From Pelagophyceae sp. CCMP2097 (taxonomy: Eukaryota; Sar; Pelagophyceae), in NCBI GenBank assembly GCA_026770575.1, contig MU657221.1, forward strand, positions 33,397 to 46,726: a stretch of 13,330 bases of DNA, given 5' to 3'. Below, in pieces: positions 7,015 through 13,330 of the stretch. Under the pieces are notes generated by a model that saw nothing but the letters and a program-made list of their open reading frames with translations, searched no databases and was not told the DNA's origin. The translations under genes and the position numbers were made by a program. Positions within the stretch are counted from its first letter, which is position 1. Each line of letters begins with the position of its first letter.

Positions 7015-7345
7015 CGCGGCTACGCCGCCTGAGGCGGCTGCGCCGCCTGCGGAGGTAAAGCCGCCTGCGCGGCTACGCCGCCTGCGGCGGCTACGCCGCC
7101 TGAGGCGGCTGCGCCGCCTGCGGAGGTAAAGCCGCCTGCGCGGCTACGCCGCCTGCGGCGGCTACGCCGCCTGAGACGGCTGCGCCGCCTGCGGTGGTTA
7201 AGCAGCCTGCGACGGCTACGCCGCATGAGACGGCCGCGCCGTGTGCGGCGGCTACGCCGCCTAAGGCGGCTACTCCGCCTCAGGCGGAAGCTCCGACGCT
7301 GCGCAGCCTACTGCGGCTGCGCCGCCTGCGGCGGCTACGCCGCTT
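7015..7345. repeat. Palindromic GCCGCC array with 71-bp higher-order period
   Basis: The array is built from short units of the form GGCGGC-TAC-GCCGCC or GGCGGC-TGC-GCCGCC joined by tga or tgc, so each unit can fold on itself. A larger unit containing ggaggtaaagccgcc is repeated: tacgccgcctgag starts at 7021, 7092 and 7163, an exact 71-bp spacing. Copies one and two are almost identical, while the third and the rest diverge progressively to about 7345. Long low-complexity frames on both strands are by-products of this array. Confidence 0.9.
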
Positions 7346-7454
7346 GAGGCGGTTCAGACCCTATTCTCCTCCGGGCGCCGGGGAAGACCCCCCGTACCCC
7401 CCCGTCGCTTCGATCCCGAGGAGGGCGGTACAGACCCCAATCACGCACGGGCGC

Positions 7455-7519
7455 AGTGCGGCCAGTTTTTCGAGGGGTGAAGGGCTTTTAAAGAAACTCT
7501 GGCGACGTCGCGACGCATG
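7455..7519 (+). repeat. 65-bp direct repeat, copy B
   Basis: Second copy of the repeat at 6738-6802, separated from it by the SINE-like copy and the palindromic array. On the minus strand it lies in the open frame 7361-7942, which also crosses unrelated AT-rich DNA and is not supported as a gene. Confidence 0.9.
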
Positions 7520-7711
7520 GCGATGTGGCGCGGCCAGTGAAGCGAGGGGCGAATGGCGTTCACGACTTTGCATGTAGTTTGGCGACGTAGTTTTGGCGGC
7601 GCATGTCGCCTGGCCGCGGCCATGAATGTCGCTGAGCACTTTTTTCAAAAATGTCGTAAGTCGGGACAAAAAGAAATGAAACTGATCTGGATTTGAAAAA
7701 GCCTCACTGAC
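7520..7711. other. Unassigned stretch, GC-rich to AT-rich transition
   Basis: Base composition changes from GC-rich to AT-rich near 7640. No gene, RNA or repeat could be identified. Confidence 0.4.
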
Positions 7712-7805
7712 TTTATTTTTAATTATTTGAACAATTGAGACAGCCAAAAAAACAATCACCAGCCGAATCGAACCCGAACCAATGATTATGAGGAGGTGAT
7801 GATTC
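7712..7805 (-). mobile_element. Weak SINE-like remnant with B-box motif
   Basis: Read on the minus strand, GGGTTCGATTCGGCTGG near 7760-7778 is B-box-like. It is preceded by a gggaatcatcac stretch similar to the gaatcatcat that precedes the B box in the 6804-7009 copy, and followed by AT-rich sequence with ..aaataattaaaa... The head is not recognisable. It may be an old relative of the same family or a chance match. Confidence 0.35.
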
Positions 7806-8097
7806 CCACACAGGCGTGCCGTGGTTTGTTGAATCTTCCTATAATAGTTATACTCAGAGTCAAGATCGAACCCCAAATTTATAGCTTTCAGCGGTGATGG
7901 GCATCGTAACAATAGCCTGTTAAAAGTGCACCATCTTTGCAATCGACGTTGATCAGACGCCGATAGAATGATGATGTTATTTGATCTGTTCTTTGGTATA
8001 TAAACACTTGTACATGGGGCCTTCTAGCCCAAAAGTTTCGGGCCTCAAGCATCTTGAGAATTGATAGTTAGATACTCACACTCCGCGCACCTTGACA
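7806..8097. other. Unassigned AT-richer stretch
   Basis: About 290 bases of lower GC than the surroundings. A second T-arm-like string on the minus strand (near 7868-7880) lacks the final C of a B box and has no partner. I see no gene. Confidence 0.4.
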
Positions 8098-8400
8098 CGG
8101 GGCCGCCGACAGATGGTCGGCGGTCGCCGCTGGGTCTTTCGAGTTGTCCGGCGGGTGTGGGGCCGCCGACACACCGGTCGGCGACTGCCGCTGGGTCCAA
8201 CAGTTTGGACACAACGGGCATGGGCCACCGACGCGACGGGCGGGGGTCGCCGCTGGGTCCATCAAGATGGAACCAACGAAGGAACGCCGGCTCGATGGTC
8301 AGCGGTCGCTGTTTGGTCCCCAGAGTTCGTCCGGCGGGTTTGAGGCCGCCGCCGTGACGGTCCGCGGTCGCTCTTTAGGTCCGCAGTCGCTCTTTGGGGA
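8098..8400. repeat. Roughly 60-bp tandem array, five diverged units
   Basis: A unit starting ggccgccgac and running through a ggtcggcggtcgccgctggg core to ggtcc begins at about 8101, 8161, 8223, 8283 and 8344, spacings of 60-62 bp. A short sixth fragment (ccgcagtcgctctttggg) ends the array near 8400. Divergence rises from left to right. The unit contains internal complementary parts (GCCGCCGAC and GTCGGCGG), so it can form hairpins. The 80-120 codon plus-strand frames over this array are repeat by-products. Confidence 0.85.
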
Positions 8401-8464
8401 TTTGAATATCCCCCATAATTATTTGAATTCATTTTCGGTGTTCTTCAAGAGTCTAGGCCGACGC

Positions 8465-8611
8465 GCAATGACAATGAGCCTCGAGAGTGGCGTGAAATCC
8501 TTTGTGTCTTAGGACTGTGCCCTCGTCCGGCTTCCTCCTTCCGCAGGTATGCGCGGCGTCCCCTTTTCAGACGGAAATCTACTTCAGCTCTGGTGGACTC
8601 ATTGTCATTGC
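8465..8611. repeat. 14-bp inverted repeat pair
   Basis: GCAATGACAATGAG at 8465-8478 is the exact reverse complement of 8598-8611, with a 119-bp spacer and weak similarity just outside the arms. It may be a relic of an inverted duplication. No gene is seen between the arms. Confidence 0.5.
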
Positions 8612-8724
8612 TCGTCCACGCCCTGCTCTTCCACGACACGCGTCGCGTAAGCCACCCCCCCTTAGCGACGGTGAAACAGATTTAGTCAAAACATAAAGCA
8701 ATATGAGGCACCGGACAAATCTTT

Positions 8725-8808
8725 TGACAACAACGGGATTCGAACCCGCGACCCTGATTTTGAACGATCGCGTCAATCGCTACTCGCGAACTGGCCGAGT
8801 CTGTTGCA
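8725..8808 (-). tRNA. tRNA-like sequence, class II size, probably a pseudogene
   Basis: On the minus strand an 84-nt unit has a strong T-arm/B box (GCGGG TTCGAAT CCCGT; B box GGTTCGAATCC at 8736-8746). It has a D-arm-like CTCG...CGAG with A-box-like sequence, and an acceptor pairing of TGCAACA with TGTTGTC (five pairs plus one wobble, first position unpaired). A possible anticodon stem GCGAT/ATCGT has a loop lacking the usual U33, so no anticodon can be assigned. Length and a long variable region suggest a class II (Ser or Leu type) tRNA. The ACTCGGCC head and GCGATCG stretch resemble the SINE-like copy at 9137-9348, so it may be a tRNA relic or the head of another SINE copy. Confidence 0.5.
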
Positions 8809-8813
8809 ATGGG

Positions 8814-8890
8814 CAAAAAAAAACTGAAACATGCCTCCTGACCGGATCGAACTGATGACCTTTCCAGGTTACGAGACTAAAGCCGAAAGT
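8814..8890 (-). pseudogene. tRNA 3'-half-like remnant followed by a T9 run
   Basis: On the minus strand the sequence reads ..AGTCTCGTAACC..GGTCATCAGTTCGATCC..AGGAGGCA. This looks like the anticodon-to-acceptor half of a Met- or Thr-type tRNA, with the T-loop string TTCGATC. The T-stem pairs poorly and there is no D-arm upstream, so it is not a complete tRNA. About ten bases after the half there are nine T (8815-8823), which would stop RNA polymerase III. The CAGTTCGATCCGGTC string also resembles the region after the B box in the SINE-like copies. Confidence 0.4.
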
Positions 8891-9054
8891 TAAGTATTTT
8901 GACGAGGCTGAAAGCTTTTTAGCCGATCTAAACCCTTTTGGTCGAAAGTTATCTTTTTAGAGCCTGAATATACGTTTTTTTGCGGTAAAAGTATTGCGGT
9001 CTGCGGCCTTACTGACTTCTTACGGACTAAAATTACACCGCAATTTTCCCCATC
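8882..9054 (+). repeat. Mosaic dispersed repeat family, fragment Z
   Basis: Two parts match other places. The left part (8885-8956; gaaagttaagtatttt, gaggctgaaagcttttt, cccttttggtcgaaagtta) matches 11158-11242 in the same orientation. The right part (8961-9027; agcctgaatatacg then attgcggtctgcggccttac) matches the reverse complement of 9967-10035. So this fragment bridges sequences held separately by the other two copies. Confidence 0.8.
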
Positions 9055-9136
9055 AGCAACCTTTTTCCTTTTCAAAAGAAGTTGATAAGAAAAAAGAAGG
9101 AAGAAGGATATTACAAGAGCGCGCCGGAGGCACACG

Positions 9137-9348
9137 GAGGACCCGACTTCGAGTGGAGAATACATACAAATCCCATTGCAATGCCCACGTAAATAATTAA
9201 AAGTAATTATTTATAATCGCTGAATTTAGCGGCCGACCAGATTCGAACTTGTGACCACCTTCTTCTTCCATGATGATACCAATGAGGCTCCTGCTCGACC
9301 TCGATTCCCAATTTTAGCGATCGCACCAACCACCAATCGCTGAATCGG
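9137..9348 (-). mobile_element. tRNA-derived SINE-like element, copy 2
   Basis: Inverted second copy of the element at 6804-7009, alignable end to end. The B-box-like AGTTCGAATCT is at about 9236-9246 (minus strand). Just upstream of the head, GCAACTCGGCC resembles the 5' part of the tRNA-like sequence at 8725-8808, suggesting the tRNA-like head extends to about 9357. The 3' end (minus) gtcgggtcctc is shared with copy 1; the flank beyond is unrelated. No target duplication was found. Confidence 0.75.
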
Positions 9349-9400
9349 CCGAGTTGCTGCCATTTCCTCCCAAAGGCGGAACCTCGCGGATTTACCCGTG

Positions 9401-9438
9401 GACGGAGACAGACAGACAGACAGACGGACGGACAGACA
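9401..9438. repeat. GACA tetranucleotide microsatellite
   Basis: About nine GACA/GACG units in a row, with three G substitutions. Simple sequence located between the SINE-like copy 2 and the hairpin at 9468. Confidence 0.85.
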
Positions 9439-9467
9439 AAATTGCCCCTGGTAATCCTTCAATCAAA

Positions 9468-9528
9468 GAACCCGAAGGGCCCTTGCCGTAAACTGACGTT
9501 GATTAAACGGCAAGGACCCTTCGGGTCC
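9468..9528. repeat. Hairpin with 22-bp arms (two mismatches) and 17-nt loop
   Basis: The left arm 9468-9489 (gaacccgaaggg then cccttgccgt) and right arm 9507-9528 pair at 20 of 22 positions. The non-matching ones are A/G and C/T changes that still allow G-U pairing in one RNA orientation. The loop is 17 nt, and a short A6 run follows. It could be a tiny inverted-repeat element, a small RNA precursor or a structured transcript end. Nothing adjacent decides between these. Confidence 0.7.
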
Positions 9529-9940
9529 TCAAAAAAGCATAAAGGCTTCATTGGTTATGGGCTCCTTAATGTTGGTTTTGGGCCCTTGTTGACCGTGGCG
9601 GCGGCCATGGAGCCTGTTGGCGCTGCCGACGGCTACGCGCGGTCGTGCGGGGCGTCGCGCGTCCGCGCGGACCTCTTGTCGGCGGCGGCGCGCGCCGTCG
9701 CTCGCGTCGCCGTCGCTCGCGTTGCCGCCGTCCGCGTTGCCGCCGTCCGCGCCGAGGCGCGCGTCGTCCGCGCCGAGGCGCGCGCCGCCGCTCGAGTCGC
9801 CGCTCATGTCGTCGCCGACCGCGGTGCCGCCGGCCAAGTGGCGCGCTTCGGCTTCAGATTCGCGCGCGGCTTGATAGACCGCAAATACCGCAGTTTGTCG
9901 GAGCGGCCATCCCCGTAACGCCTTCGACACGATTATACGA
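9529..9940. repeat. Low-complexity GC-rich tract (imperfect cgccgt/cgcgtc repeats)
   Basis: About 9660-9835 is made of degenerate 3- and 6-base units (gtcgctcgc, gccgccgtccgc, gccgaggcgcgc, the last group repeated nearly exactly near 9750-9790). Long frames on both strands here (plus 9442-9918, Ala/Arg/Val-rich; minus 9529-10230, Asp/Gly/Ala-rich) follow from this composition. No domain or convincing start was seen. Confidence 0.6.
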
Positions 9941-10066
9941 ATACCGCAAATGAAGTATTGCGGTATGTCCGTTAGGAGTCCGTAAGGCCACAGACCGCAA
10001 TCTTTATAGAGCAAAATAATCCGTATATTCAGGCTTATGCCGGCCGATAGACTCTTTTTAGTAAAC
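9941..10066 (-). repeat. Mosaic dispersed repeat family, fragment Y
   Basis: On the minus strand, 10066-10031 reads gtttactaaaaagagtc.. and matches 11115-11150 at 34 of 36 positions by eye. Farther on, 10035-9967 matches 8961-9027. Its far end contains a perfect 9-bp hairpin, ATACCGCAA/TTGCGGTAT (9941-9949 and 9958-9966), with an 8-nt loop. Confidence 0.8.
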
Positions 10067-11114
10067 ACACACTGGCGAAAACGCCGAATAAGTTCGGAAA
10101 AAAGACTTGAACACACACGAACTACTGGCGCGGTGGGCGCGCGCGGAACACTCGAGTTCACCTTTGGAGTCTGGCCACGCCGTCTTATAGGCTCGATGCC
10201 CTCGCATGGCGATTTTGGGGGCACAAGCACCGCTGCGCATGCGTTTTAATGGATACCTTTTGCACCTTGCTGGTATCGAGTCCCATCCTGCGTGTATGCA
10301 TGCCCATGCTCCCAATTTGCATGAGTGTACGCGCAAGGTGATGCCCGCGGCATCCACGCTCCGAACTCTCTTCGAAATCGAAAGAATGCACTCAGTGGTG
10401 GCCATATTGCGTCTTTAAGCGTGCTTTTATCTGAGGGCCGCCATCGGACGCGCACGTCGAAAATCCCGGGTTTTAGAGTGCAGTGGGCCGCTTGGGGTCA
10501 TCAACGAGCACCCTGCCAAGTGCGAGGTGACGGGATCGTGAATTGACGACATGCGACCCCATCTGGCAGGCTCACGCTCCCGTCATCAGATTGGTGTTGA
10601 CCCAGTGGTCGCTAGCAGCGTGCTGACGCCCCCAATTTTGCCTCACGTTGTAGTCCATGTGCCTCTATACCTCCGGGTACAAAAGTTCCGCCGACGACGC
10701 CATCCTCATCGAGCCAGAGCCGCCTGCTGGGGTCCCCGCGTGTCGTCTCCAAATTATTTTGCCACCTTCGTCAACATGAAGAACCTTTGGTACACGGTAG
10801 CTTGATCCTAGACCCGCATGGGGGTCCCAGAGGACCTCCAAGCACTCTGGAAGCCGTGCACGTGGTTCTACGTAAGGGCATATTCATCGCCATTGACCTT
10901 GCACAATCGACCTCAGGGCATAAGTACCAATGTAATGGCGGCTTCAGGGGCTCTATGGTCGAAATAGTTTCTTGGGGTCGTCGACACTGGACACACAGAG
11001 GGGGTCTCAACTCTAAAGCCGACGTAGAACCCAGTAGAAGGCGCCTTTCTCACGCATGAGTAGTGTATGTTCAGAGGAAAGTAGATGATCGATATCAAGC
11101 AAATTTCAGAATTT
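10067..11114. other. Unassigned kilobase, no supported gene
   Basis: Mixed composition, near 50-55% GC. Overlapping frames of 60-115 codons exist on both strands. The most protein-like is plus 10787-11059 (about 90 codons, ..VLRKGIFIAIDLAQSTSG..), but it lacks an ATG start, a known motif or splice evidence. No tRNA, rRNA or tandem repeat was seen. Confidence 0.4.
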
Positions 11115-11245
11115 GTTTACTAAAATGAGTCTATCGGCCGGCATAAGGCTCTTAAGCTGAAAGTTAAGTATTTTTTCGAGGCTAAAAGCTTTTTCGCCGA
11201 TTCTAATCCCTTATGAATCTTTTTGGTCGAAAGTTAAGTATTTGA
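11115..11245 (+). repeat. Mosaic dispersed repeat family, fragment X
   Basis: The left third (11115-11150) matches fragment Y and the remainder (11158-11242) matches the left part of fragment Z. A gaaagttaagtattt motif occurs twice inside it (from 11159 and from 11229). A small hairpin can form around the aaagcttt palindrome-like centre. It has no coding capacity. Confidence 0.8.
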
Positions 11246-12334
11246 GAATTCTTATAGACCCGCTTCTTAAAATTACGATTCTCGAATTGAGACAAACTGT
11301 TTGATGGAGTCGACGCGTCTCGACGCGAGCTTTCACGATACGTCAACTTTAGCTCCGCGGGCGGGGTCCGCGCTGAGATACTCGCGTCCAAAGTTTAACG
11401 GAATGTCGTTTTAAATTTTGGCAATTTGATTTTGGAACATGCGTGCAGTACTTAAGATTTGATATGAACCTCCCGAGGCGCGATTATCGAGCGCAGCGAG
11501 CCAAGTTTCGCCCAAACGAACGCGCAAAAGTGGGGCTGCCGAGCCTCGGCCCGATGGCCTTCCCCGAGCCGACAGGCGAGGTCTGGCGGCGGCGCGCGCA
11601 CGTGCGGTACGTCCCGGCCGCGGATCCGGCTTCTTATCGGATGAGGCTGACCGCATCGCGAAGTAAGAGCGCTTCAGGCGAGGCCATTTTCGGACACACC
11701 GAAAACAGCCCGCGCGCCTCCAGGGGAAAGGAGGCTCGCGGTTCTGGGGTATAGGCGCCGTGGCGCGTCCGTCGCGACACTCCTGACCCCAGGGGGGCGC
11801 GCGACGGCTGCACGGAGACGCGCGCCAGCAGCTCGGAGACGCGCGGCGGCCGCGCGCCTTCGGCCAAGGCTGGCGCGGAGACGACCGGCAGCTGCGCCAA
11901 AGCACGCGACGGTGCGCCGCGCGACGATTTCGGAGAGATTGAGTTTCTAATTTCGGGGCTTTAGAATCGACTTATTGAGAGTGTCTTTTTTAAGAGGTCG
12001 TCTGCCTGGGCTTTTGCCTTCCCCTCCCCAGGAGCTATCTCGATTGGAGCCTCTTGGGGTAAACATGGCGCTGCGAGACGAATGGTGGCCTCCGATTTTC
12101 AACGGACCGCTCCTTCGGGTCAAACTGAGCCGCCGTTTCGCAGAAACCGTCGTCGCCGAACAATTTTGGCGATTCAGACGTCTTCGCTGGCGCATATAGG
12201 GCGCCCTGAGGTACCCTGCGTCGACCTGCGAAGGAAGCTCCCGATTCGGGCTTCATTGCCGACAATGGGAGACGCCCAGCCCAACTGGGGGCGTCCAGGG
12301 CTCTGTTTTTACCATTTAAAAAAAAATCGAAACG
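11246..12334. other. Unassigned region with a GC-rich block at about 11470-11940
   Basis: An AT-rich stretch (to about 11470) is followed by a GC- and CpG-rich block. The plus frame 11443-11754 (103 codons) and minus frame 11411-11905 (164 codons) overlap. Both are Arg/Ala/Ser-rich and neither shows a known domain. At about 12065-12199 a plus frame (MALRDEWWPPIFNGPLLRVK..) looks rather protein-like but is only about 45 codons long from its ATG. I do not call a gene here. A CpG-rich promoter for a gene outside the window is possible. Confidence 0.35.
12194..12228 (+). repeat. 35-bp dispersed repeat, copy 1 (partner at 12922-12956)
   Basis: gcatatagggcgcc...ccctgcgtcgacc here resembles gcatctaggaggcc...ccctgcatcggtcc at 12922-12956, with several substitutions. 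The two copies flank the 294-bp duplication, so a larger old duplication may be involved. Confidence 0.45.
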
Positions 12335-12851
12335 ATGCGGTCCTCGTTCTATGCCCGAAACCTGGCTCGTGGCCAAAATCGACTCATATGCCAGGTTTTG
12401 TTCATCGCTTTTGAAACTGAGATTAATCTCATCTTGGAGTACACGGAAATCGCACTTTAGAGGATGGCATATTGGTGGATTTTGCATTATAGTGTTCATT
12501 GGACGCCCCGACTCCAGCGCCTGTCTCACTTCCCCATTTGAGGGGCGCTCGCTCAACTTTTAATGTCGGAGTCGCTTAAATTTGGTCGCACGGATATTCA
12601 CGGGCATCAGTGCCACCAGCCTCGGACCGGCGCAACCCTCTTCTTTTGCCCGAAACTGGCCTCGTGCCCGAAATCCACCAGTATGCCAAGTTTCCTTCGT
12701 CGATTTTAGTCGCAGATTTGATCCCATGCTCCAGCGGTTATAGTTTGTGTTTCGAGGATGGCATACTGGCGGATTTTGCGTTCGAGAGTAATATGGCTGT
12801 CCCGAACCCGCTGGTTGTCTCAGTTCTTTACGGGGGGGGGGCTCCAACTAT
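12335..12851. repeat. Diverged tandem duplication, 294-bp period
   Basis: The tgcccgaaac block at 12352 recurs at 12646, and gaggatggcatattggtgg at 12461 recurs as gaggatggcatactggcgg at 12755, both at 294 bp. Weaker matches extend from about 12335 to 12557 and from 12629 to 12851. Since 294 is divisible by three, open frames on each strand recur in the same phase (minus 12035-12556 and 12560-12847 share a QNPP.CHP string). That is expected from duplication and does not by itself show coding. Confidence 0.75.
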
Positions 12852-12856
12852 GTCAA

Positions 12857-13158
12857 TCTGGAAATTCGTGACTTGAATGCGGCCTAGTCGCTGATTCAGG
12901 GGCTTTTTGGGCCTTCCTTGGGGCATCTAGGAGGCCCCTAGGTGCCCTGCATCGGTCCGAACTTCAATCTCCCACAATTTTAGAGCAAGGACGCGCCATC
13001 ACCTTACGTGCGGTTTTCAGGGTAGTCAGTCCCTTTTTGGCGTTGTTTACTTTAATCAATCAAAGAGTCGGCGCGGAGGGCGGAGCGCGGGTGAAGGTGC
13101 GGATAAGAGAGTCGAAATCACGAGGAATAACGGCGATCATCTAACCATTCCAGCTGAA
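12857..13158. other. Unassigned stretch
   Basis: Apart from the short repeat copy at 12922-12956, nothing recognisable was found. No supported gene. Confidence 0.4.
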
Positions 13159-13329
13159 CTAGAGCAGCGCGTTGTCGTCGAACGCGAAGTGGTCCGCCCG
13201 TGACCGGTCGCCGCACTCGCCTTCCCGGAGCGCGCGCGAGTCGCACAGCTGGAGCCTGGTGTCCCGAAGGATGGTTTTTTAAGTGGCTACACTGCTGAGC
13301 GACGCGCACGTGAGCGGGTCGTTGAGGTA
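13159..13329 (-). pseudogene. Possible 3' coding remnant running in from the right edge
   Basis: The minus frame from the window edge to TAG 13159-13161 contains protein-like text on both sides of one in-frame TAA near 13279 (YLNDPLTCASLSS.. and ..RLQLCDSRALREGECGDRSRADHFAFDD..). Codons here favour C or G in third position, as in the copia frames. It could be the end of a host gene or another mobile element that continues to the right. No family was recognised. Confidence 0.2.
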
Positions 13330-13330
13330 C

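Noticed and set aside
7015..7345. CRISPR array
   Set aside because: Units are self-complementary and continuous, with no unique spacers; this is a eukaryotic-type tandem array.
7868..7880. Second B-box-like string (minus strand GGGTTCGATCTT)
   Set aside because: It lacks the final C of the consensus and has no A box or tRNA fold nearby.
9468..9528. Bacterial rho-independent terminator
   Set aside because: The genome context is eukaryotic, the loop is long, and the following run is A on the plus strand with no gene ending here.
9529..10230. 233-codon minus-strand frame as a gene
   Set aside because: Half is low-complexity Asp/Gly/Ala from the cgccgt tract and the rest is dispersed repeat Y; no ATG context or domain.
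10787..11059. 90-codon plus frame as a gene
   Set aside because: No ATG start, no recognised motif, no splice evidence, and similar-length frames overlap it on the other strand.
11411..11905. 164-codon minus-strand frame
   Set aside because: Arg/Ala/Pro-rich translation of a CpG-rich block, with a competing plus frame and no known domain.

Overview
The window comes from a GC-rich eukaryotic nuclear genome, most likely a unicellular alga or another protist. I infer this from a Ty1/copia LTR retrotransposon, tRNA-derived SINE-like repeats with RNA polymerase III box motifs, a short terminal-inverted-repeat element and several minisatellites. There is no bacterial-style gene organisation, rRNA or convincing intact host gene. 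The species cannot be named from this sequence.

Layout. Positions 1 to about 4.9 kb are an old Ty1/copia element on the plus strand. Its 5' LTR and the gag start lie off the left edge. The order is gag (RGG repeats, CCHC zinc knuckle, Gln-rich tail), aspartic protease, integrase (HHCC plus DD35E), reverse transcriptase and RNase H. The coding path has three frame changes and five in-frame stops (UGA 1041, UAG 2670, UAG 3174, UAG 3345, UGA 4375), and the RT active site reads YVDN instead of YVDD. One frame nevertheless stays readable for about 3.6 kb between the first two frame changes. A 49-nt purine run at 4853-4901 follows as a possible polypurine tract, then a 75-bp minisatellite of about three copies.

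From 5.2 to 6.4 kb the only structured items are a minus-strand open frame that may be a gene remnant (5391-5645) and a 125-bp hairpin element with perfect 27-bp inverted ends (5969-6093). From 6.7 to 9.4 kb lies a dense repeat graveyard. It holds two full-length inverted copies of a SINE-like element (6804-7009 plus, 9137-9348 minus), a tRNA-like sequence (8725-8808 minus) and two weaker relatives. It also holds a 65-bp direct repeat, a palindromic GCCGCC array with a 71-bp higher-order period, and a roughly 60-bp tandem array of five units.

From 8.9 to 11.2 kb three fragments of a second dispersed repeat family overlap one another in content (8882-9054 plus, 9941-10066 minus, 11115-11245 plus). 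A compact 22-bp-arm hairpin lies at 9468-9528. From 11.3 kb to the end there is mostly unassigned sequence with a diverged 294-bp tandem duplication (about 12335-12851).

The genes do not form a pathway. The window reads as intergenic or heterochromatin-like DNA built from mobile-element debris. The most useful observations are the tRNA-headed SINE family, the inverted-repeat element and the mosaic repeat family.
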